In this document: positions 20,193 to 28,694 of the stretch, in pieces | Numbering within the stretch: position 1 is the first letter of the stretch | Layout: each line of letters begins with the position of its first letter | Origin: Flavihumibacter stibioxidans | GTDB taxonomy: Bacteria; Bacteroidota; Bacteroidia; Chitinophagales; Chitinophagaceae | DNA length: 64,000 bases | Assembly: GCF_014332695.1 (NCBI RefSeq) | Contig: NZ_MBUA01000001.1 | Location: 496,001 to 560,000, forward strand | Direction of reading: 5' to 3' | Program-made: the position numbers and the translations under genes | Notes under the pieces: generated by a model | What the model saw: the letters and a program-made list of their open reading frames with translations, nothing else | Database searches by the model: none | Told to the model about the DNA's origin: nothing

Positions 20193-21047
20193 TCATTTTG
20201 AAAAAGCCACTACTTCCTGTCGTGATGTTCCCAGTCCGTCGATGCCCAGTTCCATCACGTCACCTGGCTTTAGGTAAACCTGCGGATTCATTCCAAGTCC
20301 AACCCCGGCCGGTGTTCCGGTGCTGATGATATCCCCCGGCAGCAGGGTCATAAAGCGGCTTGTATAAGCAACCAGGAAGGGAATATTGAAGATCAGGTTA
20401 CTGGTATTTCCATCCTGCATTTTCTGGCCGTTAACAGTAAGCCATAAACGAAGATTATCAATATCCGTAATCTCATCCCGGGTTACCAGGTAAGGTCCCA
20501 TCGGCGCAAAGGTATCGCAACCCTTGCCCTTGTCCCAGGTTCCGCCGCGTTCCAGTTGGAAGGCGCGCTCACTGACATCGTTGTGAAGGCAGAAACCGGC
20601 AACATACTCCATTGCATCCGACTCTTCCACATAAGAAGTCTTTTTCCCGATTACGATGGCCAGTTCCACTTCCCAGTCGGTCTTTTCAGAGTCGCGGGGG
20701 ATCATTACTTTATCATAGGGGCCGCAAAGTGCCGTGGTGGATTTCATGAAGATAACCGGCTCAGCAGGCGGTATGGCATTGGTTTCGCGGGCATGATCGG
20801 CATAGTTGAGACCTATGCAGACGATTTTGGACGGACGGCCAAATGGCGCGCCAATACGGGTGTCGGCTGGAATTTCGGGCAACCGGCCCTGTTGTGCGGA
20901 CAGGATTTCCTGCAGCTTCTCCAGCCCGCCTTCAGCAAAAAACTGTTCATCATAATCGCGTGTAAAGGCACTCAGGTCATAGAATTTTCCATCCAGGCAG
21001 ATACCAGGTTTTTCTTTTCCTGCATCGCCAAATCTTATCAGTTTCAT
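20193..21047 (-). CDS. fumarylacetoacetate-hydrolase family protein, probable 2,4-diketo-3-deoxy-L-fuconate hydrolase
   Basis: This 284-residue protein has the FAH domain from about 70 to 280: CIGLNYADHA, the metal-site acidic residues in DWEVELAIVIGK, and the KGCDTFAPMGPYLVTRDE segment seen in 2,4-diketo-3-deoxyfuconate hydrolases. In that pathway it splits the diketo acid to pyruvate and lactate. The gap to the SDR gene is one base. The alternative is a ureidoglycolate-lyase-like annotation, but the neighbours favour deoxy-sugar catabolism. Confidence 0.88.
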   Translation of the reverse strand: MKLIRFGDAGKEKPGICLDGKFYDLSAFTRDYDEQFFAEGGLEKLQEILSAQQGRLPEIPADTRIGAPFGRPSKIVCIGLNYADHARETNAIPPAEPVIFMKSTTALCGPYDKVMIPRDSEKTDWEVELAIVIGKKTSYVEESDAMEYVAGFCLHNDVSERAFQLERGGTWDKGKGCDTFAPMGPYLVTRDEITDIDNLRLWLTVNGQKMQDGNTSNLIFNIPFLVAYTSRFMTLLPGDIISTGTPAGVGLGMNPQVYLKPGDVMELGIDGLGTSRQEVVAFSK

Positions 21048-21048
21048 A

Positions 21049-21813
21049 TCAGGTATTTAATGTTACAAATCCTCCGTCAATGGGATAGTCGCGACCCGTG
21101 ATAAACGCGGCCTCGTCTGAGCAGAGATAGAGCATCAGGTTGGCAATTTCTTCGGGAGTGCCCATCCGGCCGATGGGTTGGGAGGCGGAAAGCTTTTCAA
21201 ACATTTCCTTTTCTTTCCCGGGATAGTTTTTAGCAATAAAGCCATCCACAAACGGCGTATGCACGCGTGCCGGGGAAATACAGTTCACCCGGATATTGTC
21301 ATGGATATAATCGCGCGCTGCGGAGAGGGTCATGGCATATACGGCACCTTTGGTCATGGAATAGGCGAAACGGTCGGGTAATCCCACGAAAGCCGCAATG
21401 GAACAAAGGTTCAGCACAACGCCCCCACCCTGCTCCTGCATCATCGGGATGCCTGCAAACAGGCAATTGTACACGCCCTTTACGTTCACCTGGAAGAGCC
21501 TGTCGAAATCTGCTTCGCTGGTATTGGTCACTTTCCCAACATGGGCAATGCCGGCGTTGTTGACCAGCACATCCACCCTGCCGATAGACCTGAACACTTC
21601 CAATACCCCCTGCTGATTGCTGACATCACAGAAATGGATATACGCAGTTTGTCCGGATGAACTGATTTCTGATTGCAGGGAAAGCCAACCGCTGTCATTC
21701 AGTTCTATCACGTGAACGGTAGCCCCCTGCCTGGCAAAAGCAAGCGAGGCGGCACGCCCGATTCCGCTGGCGCCCCCGGTGATTACCACTGTTTTTCCTT
21801 TATAATTAAACAT
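21049..21813 (-). CDS. SDR oxidoreductase, probable 2-keto-3-deoxy-L-fuconate dehydrogenase
   Basis: This 254-residue classical short-chain dehydrogenase has the NAD(P) site TGGASGIGRA (about 13-22), NNAG in VLVNNAGIAH, the catalytic YxxxK in YSMTKG, and a catalytic Ser in LCSIAAF. It sits between the permease and the FAH hydrolase genes. There it would oxidise the keto-deoxy acid made by the UxaA-type dehydratase. The specific substrate is inferred from context. Confidence 0.9.
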   Translation of the reverse strand: MFNYKGKTVVITGGASGIGRAASLAFARQGATVHVIELNDSGWLSLQSEISSSGQTAYIHFCDVSNQQGVLEVFRSIGRVDVLVNNAGIAHVGKVTNTSEADFDRLFQVNVKGVYNCLFAGIPMMQEQGGGVVLNLCSIAAFVGLPDRFAYSMTKGAVYAMTLSAARDYIHDNIRVNCISPARVHTPFVDGFIAKNYPGKEKEMFEKLSASQPIGRMGTPEEIANLMLYLCSDEAAFITGRDYPIDGGFVTLNT

Positions 21814-21831
21814 ATGCAGGTTGTTGTTTTA

Positions 21832-23115
21832 TTAATGTCCGGCACTGAGTTGTACTGTTGTATTTTTTTTCGATTGTGACAGGGCAAACCAGGTCACCAC
21901 CAGGAAACAAACCATCGGCACGATATACGCCAGTTGAATATTACCGCCCGTCATGTCAGAAATCCTGCCCATTATCAGGGGGAAGAACGCTCCTCCTACA
22001 ATAGCCATCACCAGCAGCGAGGAAGCCATTCGGGATGCAGGCCCCAGTCCGGCTATTCCCAGGGCGAAAATCGTCGGGAACATGATGGACATGAAGAAAG
22101 GAACGGCCATCACGCAATATACGGAAAGGATGCCGCCGGACATGATAGCTACTGCCAGAAGTACGGCACTGATGGCGGCGTACATCAGCAGCAGTTTTGC
22201 CGGTGCAATAAAACGCATGAAGAAAGTGCCTGTAAAACGGCCGATCATGAATCCGACCATTGCAATTGACCCCAGCCAGAATGCCGCCTGCTTTTCAGGC
22301 AGGTCCATCACATATTTCGAAAAGCGGATGAAAAAGCTGCCGACACCCACCTGGGCCCCTATATAAAAGAACTGGGCGATCACGGCCCACCTCACCTGTG
22401 GGTTGCGCAGGATGGCCAGGGAAAATTTGTCTTCGTTTGTACCTGATTGTTGTTCCGTGCCTTCTCCTTCCGGCAGTTTAACGATATAAAAAACCGCAAC
22501 CAGGATAAATACCAGTACGGCGATCACTGTATACGGCATGCGGATGGCATCTGCTTCCGTTTGCAGGTATTGGGTAAGTGTGTTGTCGGCCGCCATCTGC
22601 TGCAGGGTGGTTTCACTGTGCTCGATGCCGGAGAGAATAAATTGCCCCCCGATAATGGGTGCTACAAAAGCCCCTACCCCGTTAAATGATTGGGCAAAAT
22701 TGAGTCGCTGCGTAGCAGTGGCCGGATCGCCCAGTTTGGTGATATAGGGATTTGCGATAGTTTCAAGGAAAGTGGCGCCGGCGGCAATTACGAAGAGGGC
22801 AAACAGGAACATATTGTAGCTGCGTGTTCCTGCAGCGGGCAGGAAAAGCAGGGCTCCGATGCCATACAGCAGCAACCCAAAAAGAATGCCTTTTTTATAC
22901 CCGAATTTATTCATGAACCATCCGGCAGGAAGGGCAATGGTGAAATAAGCCAGGTAAACAGAGGAGTCGATCAGGGCAGATTGGGCATCATTGAGCTGGC
23001 AGGCTTTTTTCAGGTGGGGTATCAGGATGGGATTGATATTATGCAGGAATGCCCACAGGAAAAAAAGTGAGGTCACCAGGATGAATGGCAGTAAGTATTG
23101 GTTTTTGCGGGACAT
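21832..23115 (-). CDS. MFS sugar permease, L-fucose:H+ symporter (FucP) family
   Basis: This 427-residue protein has 12 predicted membrane segments and FucP-family features: FFLWAFLHNINPILIPHL at the start, TFLETIANPYI in TM4-5 and FMIGRFTGTFFMRF in the second half. It is the first gene of the sugar-acid operon (permease, SDR, FAH, dehydratase). A 247-base region upstream separates it from tRNA-Ser and must hold the promoter, though no exact TAnnTTTG box is seen. The substrate is probably L-fucose or a related deoxy sugar. Confidence 0.92.
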   Translation of the reverse strand: MSRKNQYLLPFILVTSLFFLWAFLHNINPILIPHLKKACQLNDAQSALIDSSVYLAYFTIALPAGWFMNKFGYKKGILFGLLLYGIGALLFLPAAGTRSYNMFLFALFVIAAGATFLETIANPYITKLGDPATATQRLNFAQSFNGVGAFVAPIIGGQFILSGIEHSETTLQQMAADNTLTQYLQTEADAIRMPYTVIAVLVFILVAVFYIVKLPEGEGTEQQSGTNEDKFSLAILRNPQVRWAVIAQFFYIGAQVGVGSFFIRFSKYVMDLPEKQAAFWLGSIAMVGFMIGRFTGTFFMRFIAPAKLLLMYAAISAVLLAVAIMSGGILSVYCVMAVPFFMSIMFPTIFALGIAGLGPASRMASSLLVMAIVGGAFFPLIMGRISDMTGGNIQLAYIVPMVCFLVVTWFALSQSKKNTTVQLSAGH

Positions 23116-23327
23116 GCAATCAGTTTTTAAATACGAAACAAATGATGGTGAAAATTAAATAGTCCCGGTGCAAACTACCGCCCCGATTCTGCCAAAAACC
23201 AAGTATAAATTAACATGACTGAAGAAAACAACATAACCCGGCAAAAGGATTAATCGCTTGAAACCCTTTACAGTACAGCATTTAACCACCTGGACGCTAT
23301 CAAAAATCAAAAAAAGATAAAAAAAAT

Positions 23328-23357
23328 TTTGGCATTTAGTCTCAAACCCTAATTTTG
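23328..23357 (+). promoter_or_regulatory. promoter of tRNA-Ser
   Basis: TTTG (23328-23331), an 18-base spacer and TAATTTTG (23350-23357) match the Bacteroidota promoter consensus. The -7 box ends five bases before the mature tRNA 5' end. Confidence 0.65.
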
Positions 23358-23362
23358 CGCCC

Positions 23363-23452
<90 letters not shown>

Positions 23453-23453
23453 T

Positions 23454-23488
23454 AAAAAACGCAACTCAATCAGAAAGTTGCGTTTTTT
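23454..23488 (+). terminator. rho-independent terminator of tRNA-Ser
   Basis: AAAAAACGCAACT (23454-23466) pairs perfectly with AGTTGCGTTTTTT (23476-23488), giving a stem and a T-run four bases after the CCA end. Confidence 0.85.
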
Positions 23489-23655
23489 ATTTCGGTAATC
23501 TACCTGAACGATAGCCCAACCCGTCAATTTATTAACCGCCTGCAGGAATAACTGAGCGACCTCATTGCTCCCCCTGATTGTAATCACCTTCCAACTGGCT
23601 AAAATTCCGGAAATTATAGGATGGTAATTTTTCTTCCATCTTAAAAACACCCGGT

Positions 23656-24084
23656 ATGCATATCGACATTAATGACAATACCCCACTGCGTGAGATACAG
23701 GTTGTATTTTCCAATTTTTACCCCTACCTCGCCATCTCGTTTTACAGGAAGCGCCATAAGAAATATGAGCCTTCGGAATCATCCGACCTGATTGATCCCG
23801 ACACCACCATCGGCGCAATAAAAAAAACACATTATTCAGGGATCCTGGAAATCCAGCCCCTATATACGGTCGCAGAGGTGGAAAAGGAATTCCAGGAACG
23901 TTTTGACCTTTCCGTACAAATACTGCGGAAAGAAAAGTCTGAATGGGAACAATCTGTCGGAATGGACTCCTTTACATTGAAGGAACTGAATGAAATGGGC
24001 AGAAATTCATCAGACGAGACCATCGTTTCGGATTATAATGAAGGATTCAAAGCCGTCGAAGAAAAGCCAGATGAGCTATTATAA
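23656..24084 (+). CDS. hypothetical protein, first gene of the pnc/rtcB cluster
   Basis: This 142-residue soluble protein has no signal or membrane segment. The N-terminal half is beta-rich (EIQVVFSNFYPYLAISFYRK; SGILEIQPLYTVAEVEKEF). A predicted amphipathic helix region and an acidic C-terminus follow. I do not recognise the family. It lies 27 bases upstream of pncB on the same strand, so co-transcription with the NAD-salvage genes is likely. Confidence 0.65.
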   Translation: MHIDINDNTPLREIQVVFSNFYPYLAISFYRKRHKKYEPSESSDLIDPDTTIGAIKKTHYSGILEIQPLYTVAEVEKEFQERFDLSVQILRKEKSEWEQSVGMDSFTLKELNEMGRNSSDETIVSDYNEGFKAVEEKPDELL

Positions 24085-24111
24085 ATCCTACTGTTTACAA
24101 AAGTTCAGGCC

Positions 24112-25530
24112 GTGTTATCCTTTACCATCAGCGGATCCTATACCGACATGTATGAATTAACCATGGGAGAAACCTATTTCCTGGAAGGCAGAAAAGATAT
24201 CCCTGTTAATTTTGATTACTTCTTCCGGAAATTACCATTCGGGGGCGGTTATGTATTATTTGCCGGACTCCACGAATTGCTGCAGGTACTGGAAGACCTG
24301 CATTTTACTAACGGGGATATTGCATTTTTGAAAGAACTGCGTTTCAATTCCGCCTACATTGACTTCCTGAAGGGATTCCGGTTCCGGGGCAGCATATACT
24401 CAGTGAAAGAAGGGGAAATTGTTTTTCCGAATTGACCTGTACTTAGAGTCGAGGGAACCCTCTTTGAAGCACAACTGGTGGAAACCCTGCTGCTGAACAT
24501 CCTGAATTTTGAATCGCTGATTGCAACAAAAGCCTCCCGCATGAGGCATGTGGCCGGGAACAGGGTATTGAGTGATTTTGGTTTGCGCAGGGCCCAGGGA
24601 CCAGGCGGGGTGATGGCAGCAAGGGCCGCCGTAATCGGCGGGTTTAACAGCACAAGCAATGTATATGCCGCGGAATTGTATGGACTGGATGCAGCCGGAA
24701 CCATGGCGCATTCCTTTATTGAAAGTTTCGATTCGGAAACAGAGGCATTCCGGGCTTTTGCAAGAGTACGTCCCGGGAATTGTATATTCCTGGTTGACAC
24801 ATACGATACTTTACATAGCGGAGTCCCCAATGCCATCATGGTGGCAAAGGAAATGGAATCGCAGGGCCACCATGCTGCCGGCATCAGGCTCGACAGCGGC
24901 GACCTGGCCTGGCTGGCAATAACAGCCCGTAAAATGCTGGATGATGCCGGCTTATCCTATATGAAAATCATCGCTTCCAACCAACTGGATGAATATGTGA
25001 TCAAAAGCCTGCTCGAACAGGATGCACCCATAGATATTTTTGGTGTCGGCACCAGGCTGGTTACAGGCCAGCCCGATGCTGCCCTCGACGGTGTATATAA
25101 GTTATCAATGGCAGGAGCCAAACCAAGGCTCAAGATTTCGGATAATATGCAGAAAATAACCCTGCCCGGGATCAAGCAGGTGCACAGGGTCCTGGACGGC
25201 AATGCACATTTCTTTGGGGCAGATGCAATTACCCTGTCTGATGAAAATGATGTTGATACCATCTACAATCCTTTTGAGCCGGGGCAGTTCCTTCCCATAA
25301 GTGATTTCAGAAAAGAACCATTGCTCCGGAAGGTGATGGAGAACGGCAGGCAATTGAATTCACCACCCTCCCTGCAGGAAATTGGCAGCTACGCCCGGCA
25401 AAGACTTGATCTCCTCCCGCCTGAATTTAAAAGGTTCGAAAACCCGCACAGCTATAAATCAGGTGTAAGTAAAAAACTTCTCGACCTGAGGTACAAACTG
25501 GTGAAAGAACACACAAAGGAAACAGGATGA
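24112..25530 (+). pseudogene. pncB: nicotinate phosphoribosyltransferase interrupted by one in-frame UGA
   Basis: The frame encodes a complete nicotinate phosphoribosyltransferase, which makes nicotinate mononucleotide in NAD salvage, except for a TGA at 24433-24435 (codon 108). Before the stop: SGSYTDMYELTMGETYF and FRKLPFGGGYVLFAGL. After it in the same frame: PVLRVEGTLFEAQLVETLLL, GLRRAQGPGG, GIRLDSGDLAWLA and VGTRLVTG. Both sides are well conserved and no bases are gained or lost. The start is taken as GTG 24112 because the YTDxYELTM segment must be included; ATG 24148 is the fallback. The stop codon of the frame overlaps pncA by four bases. A single substitution, a sequencing error or readthrough are all possible. 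Confidence 0.88.
24433..24435 (+). other. in-frame TGA inside pncB
   Basis: The codon follows VFPN and precedes PVLRVEGT, a stretch where family members read FPN-x-P. One base change from GGA or CGA would create it. No frameshift is needed to continue. Confidence 0.9.
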
Positions 25531-26141
25531 AAGCACTGATACTGGTGGATATACAAAACGATTTTTTACCTGGCGGATCACTGGCTGTGCCGGAAGGCGA
25601 TGCCATCATTCCGCTGACAAACCAGTTGCAGGAATATTTTGACCTGGTCATTGCCACCCAGGACTGGCATCCAGCCAATCACAAAAGTTTTGCTTCCAAC
25701 CACTCGGGGAAAAAACCATATGACGTGATCGACCTGCATGGCATACAGCAGATATTGTGGCCCGACCACTGTGTGCAGGGAAGTTCCGGCGCCGACTTCC
25801 CCAAAAGCCTGGAAATGAATAAGGCGGAGATTATCCTGCGAAAAGGAACAGATCCCGAAATTGATACCTATGGCGCCTTTTATGATAACGGGCACCTTAA
25901 GTCAACCGGACTGGCAGGTTACCTGCGCGAGAAAAATGTCCAGGAAATTTACCTGACCGGTTTGGCTGGAGACATCTGTGTGTACTATTCAGCCCTGGAC
26001 GGACTCGCAGAAAACTTTACTACTTTTTTCGTAGAAGATGCGACCAGGCCGCTCAGTATGGAAGAATATATAAGAACAATGAAAATTTATACCGCAAAAG
26101 GTGGAAAGCTCATCCGGAGTTCAGATATCCGGAATTATTAA
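25527..26141 (+). CDS. pncA: nicotinamidase
   Basis: This 204-residue isochorismatase-fold enzyme hydrolyses nicotinamide to nicotinate, the substrate of PncB. The catalytic triad is D8 (LVDIQNDF), K106 (ILRKGTD) and C151 (AGDICVYYSA). The metal site includes D46 and H48 (QDWHPANH) and H81 (WPDHC). Its ATG overlaps the pncB frame by four bases (ATGA), so translation would normally be coupled. The nonsense codon in pncB is therefore expected to affect pncA expression unless there is reinitiation. Confidence 0.94.
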   Translation: MKALILVDIQNDFLPGGSLAVPEGDAIIPLTNQLQEYFDLVIATQDWHPANHKSFASNHSGKKPYDVIDLHGIQQILWPDHCVQGSSGADFPKSLEMNKAEIILRKGTDPEIDTYGAFYDNGHLKSTGLAGYLREKNVQEIYLTGLAGDICVYYSALDGLAENFTTFFVEDATRPLSMEEYIRTMKIYTAKGGKLIRSSDIRNY

Positions 26142-26157
26142 ATAACACAGGCAAGCA

Positions 26158-26577
26158 ATGCCTCCTTACAAACAACTTCCGCACACCAGTGATATCCGGT
26201 TAAGCATCAGAGCTCAAACCAGGGAAGCTTTATTCCTGGCGGCACTTCAGGGCATGAGTGCGCTGCTGCAAAAAGGGTTTTGTGACCAACAGAACGACAG
26301 CCAGCCTGAGGTAGACAGGATAGAAATAACTGCGGCCGATACAACAGGTCTGCTGGTGGATTTTTTATCGGAAGTGCTAACGCGCTGTCATATCAGGAAG
26401 GTTATTTATTGCGGGATAGTTTTTTCAGAATTGTCAGACACCAACCTCAAAGCCACTATAAGCGGGAAAAAATCGGATCATTTTGAGGAAGATATCAAAG
26501 CCGTTACCTACCACGAAGCGGATGTCAGGATCAATGAAAACAACCAGTACGAAACCATTATCATTTTCGACATTTAA
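26158..26577 (+). CDS. archease, RtcB cofactor
   Basis: This 139-residue protein carries the archease hallmarks: HTSDI with metal-binding D12 near the start, LLVDFLSEVL in the middle, and KAVTYHEADV plus a C-terminal IIFDI. Archease activates the RNA ligase RtcB and allows multiple turnovers by promoting its guanylation. It sits 16 bases after pncA and nine bases before rtcB, supporting joint expression and function. Confidence 0.93.
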   Translation: MPPYKQLPHTSDIRLSIRAQTREALFLAALQGMSALLQKGFCDQQNDSQPEVDRIEITAADTTGLLVDFLSEVLTRCHIRKVIYCGIVFSELSDTNLKATISGKKSDHFEEDIKAVTYHEADVRINENNQYETIIIFDI

Positions 26578-26586
26578 CCACCAGCC

Positions 26587-28032
26587 ATGCTACAGGTATC
26601 ACAACTCAAAAAGCTAGCAGATTATTTATGGGAAATACCTGCATCAACAAGGCCTGGCATGCTGGTACCGGCATATGTTTACTGCAAAGAAGAAATGCTG
26701 GAACATATATTAAGTGACCGCTCCCTTGAGCAACTGATTAATGTTGCGTCGCTCCCCGGAATAGAAAAAGCGGCCATCGTAATGCCGGATGCCCATGAGG
26801 GATATGGGTTCCCGATCGGTGGCGTGGCTGCTACCCGTTGGCCTGAAGGGCTTATTTCACCCGGGGGCATCGGATATGATATCAACTGCGGTGTCAGATT
26901 ACTATTAACGCCCCTGAACTATGAGGATGTTGCCGGCAAGCTCGAATTATTCTCACAGGAACTGGCTGCAACCATCCCTTCCGGTACGGGAAAGGGAGGT
27001 GAAATAAAACTGGCTCCCGAAGAAATGGATGAAGTATTGCGAATGGGCGCCGGATGGGCTGTCAGAAATGGCATGGGCAATGAAGCAGACCTGGCCATGA
27101 TAGAATCCAATGGCTGCCTGATCAATGCAGACCCGGCCGCGGTTTCAGAACAAGCCAAACAAAGGGGTTATGACCAGTTGGGAACCATTGGTGCAGGAAA
27201 CCACTTCGTGGAAGTGGATAAAGTCTCCGAAATTTTTGATGAATCTGCAGCCAGATCATTTGGCATCCGGAAAGAACAAGTGGTGATACTTATACATACC
27301 GGATCAAGGGGATTGGGTCACCAGGTAGCAACTGATTATTTGCGGTTGATGATGAACGTTATGTCGGAATATCATTACAAGCCCAGGGACCGTGAGTTGG
27401 CCGGGGTTCCCTTCAATTCAAAAGAAGGGCAGGATTATTTCAACGCGATGGCGGCAGCAGCCAATTTCGCCTGGTGCAATCGTGAGATCATCACCTACGA
27501 GATCCGCCAGGCCTGGCAGGCAGTCTTTAATAGAAGTGGTGATGAAATACAACTATTATACGATGTTGCCCACAATATTGCCAAAATTGAAGAACATATT
27601 GTTGATGGTAAACCGAAAAAACTGATCGTGCACCGAAAAGGCGCTACGCGGGCATTTGGTCCGGGAAATGAAGAATTACCCGAAAAATTCAGGACTACCG
27701 GCCAGCCGGTTTTGATACCGGGAAGCATGGGCACAGCATCCTATGTGCTGGTGGGCACCAACAAAAGCATGGAAACAACTTTTGGCTCAACCTGCCACGG
27801 CGCAGGCAGGACTTTATCACGTACGGCGGTCAAAAAACTGGTTGGCGGGCCACAACTAAAACAGGCTTTGCGGGATCAGGGTATATTTGTGGAAGCCGGC
27901 TCCTGGCGTGGCCTGGCCGAAGAAGCCCCTATTGCCTATAAGGACATAGACCTTGTGGTTGATACCGTACATGAATCCGGCATTGCCCTGAAAGTGGCTA
28001 AGCTGAAGCCCCTGGTGGTGGTAAAAGGATAA
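26587..28032 (+). CDS. rtcB: RNA-splicing/repair ligase RtcB
   Basis: This 481-residue protein is a 3'-phosphate/5'-OH RNA ligase that joins broken RNA using GTP and Mn. All catalytic positions are present: D98 and C101 (GGIGYDINCGVR), H206 (GAGNHFVEV), H237 and H245 (IHTGSRGLGHQ), H329 (YDVAHN) and the histidine that receives GMP, H404 (STCHGAGR). Full length, no disruption. It follows archease in a probable five-gene operon with NAD-salvage genes. Its last 35 bases overlap a convergent methyltransferase gene. Confidence 0.96.
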   Translation: MLQVSQLKKLADYLWEIPASTRPGMLVPAYVYCKEEMLEHILSDRSLEQLINVASLPGIEKAAIVMPDAHEGYGFPIGGVAATRWPEGLISPGGIGYDINCGVRLLLTPLNYEDVAGKLELFSQELAATIPSGTGKGGEIKLAPEEMDEVLRMGAGWAVRNGMGNEADLAMIESNGCLINADPAAVSEQAKQRGYDQLGTIGAGNHFVEVDKVSEIFDESAARSFGIRKEQVVILIHTGSRGLGHQVATDYLRLMMNVMSEYHYKPRDRELAGVPFNSKEGQDYFNAMAAAANFAWCNREIITYEIRQAWQAVFNRSGDEIQLLYDVAHNIAKIEEHIVDGKPKKLIVHRKGATRAFGPGNEELPEKFRTTGQPVLIPGSMGTASYVLVGTNKSMETTFGSTCHGAGRTLSRTAVKKLVGGPQLKQALRDQGIFVEAGSWRGLAEEAPIAYKDIDLVVDTVHESGIALKVAKLKPLVVVKG

Positions 28033-28624
28033 AATCACAAAATATAAAGTTTTGTTCCGCACCAGTTGGGGTATAGTGATTCACCCGGAGAGAGCTTTCC
28101 AGCCTGAATACAGGTTGAAAACAGGAACACAGCGTATCGGCATTGTATTGCCGGATTTCAAGTCCACTGCATTTGGCAGGGCCCGTCTCTGAGAAAGTTC
28201 CAATGATCATATGACCATCCGGCTTCACAGCCTTTTCGGCAATAGCAGCATATTTAGCCACCTGCGCGGGTTGGATAAGAAAATGAAAAGCAGCCCGGTC
28301 GTGCCAGCAATCGAATTGAACCGCTGGTATAAAGTCAGTTATGTCCGATACAATCCAATGTACCAGAGCAGCCTTCTCCCCCAGCCTTCTCCTGGCCCGT
28401 TCCAGGGCATTGGCTGAAATATCAAGCACGTATAAATTGGTATAACCCTTTTCAAGCAGGACATCCACCAGCAGGCTGTCGCCGCCGCCAATATCAATGA
28501 TGGCAGCATCCAGAGGCAGTTCCAGTCCCTCAATAAAAGACAGCGAAACTGTTGGATAAGGCTGGTACCAACTGACCTCATTTTCCGCTTTGGTAGAAAA
28601 TAATTTTTCCCAATGTTCCTTCAT
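27998..28624 (-). CDS. class I SAM-dependent methyltransferase, divergent from the ArsR-rhodanese gene
   Basis: This 208-residue methyltransferase has the SAM motif IIDIGGGDSLLVDVLL (about 42-57), NLYVLDIS as the acidic loop, and an unusual CWHDRAAFHFL post-motif. It is transcribed away from the ArsR-rhodanese gene and shares a 70-base intergenic region with it. A TAGATTTG box at 28636-28629 is only four bases from the ATG, which would give an almost leaderless message. The substrate is unknown; the neighbours suggest thiol, metalloid or sulfur chemistry. Confidence 0.85.
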   Translation of the reverse strand: MKEHWEKLFSTKAENEVSWYQPYPTVSLSFIEGLELPLDAAIIDIGGGDSLLVDVLLEKGYTNLYVLDISANALERARRRLGEKAALVHWIVSDITDFIPAVQFDCWHDRAAFHFLIQPAQVAKYAAIAEKAVKPDGHMIIGTFSETGPAKCSGLEIRQYNADTLCSCFQPVFRLESSLRVNHYTPTGAEQNFIFCDFILLPPPGASA

Positions 28625-28635
28625 AGCACAAATCT

Positions 28636-28663
28636 ATTCTATTATTTTATTGAATAGTAGAAT
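28636..28663. promoter_or_regulatory. inverted repeat, candidate ArsR-family operator
   Basis: ATTCTATTATT (28636-28646) and AATAGTAGAAT (28653-28663) are 11-base arms with one mismatch, separated by six bases. AT-rich inverted repeats of this kind are typical ArsR/SmtB sites. It lies between the divergent starts at 28624 and 28695, touches the -7 box of the methyltransferase (28629-28636), and covers the -33 region of the plus-strand promoter whose -7 box TATTTTTG is at 28669-28676. Confidence 0.6.
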
Positions 28664-28694
28664 TCCTGTATTTTTGCATAGAAAAATTATATAA

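Noticed and set aside
24433-24435. Selenocysteine at the pncB UGA
   Set aside because: No SECIS-like hairpin was recognised just downstream, no selenocysteine genes are in the window, and the family does not use Cys there.
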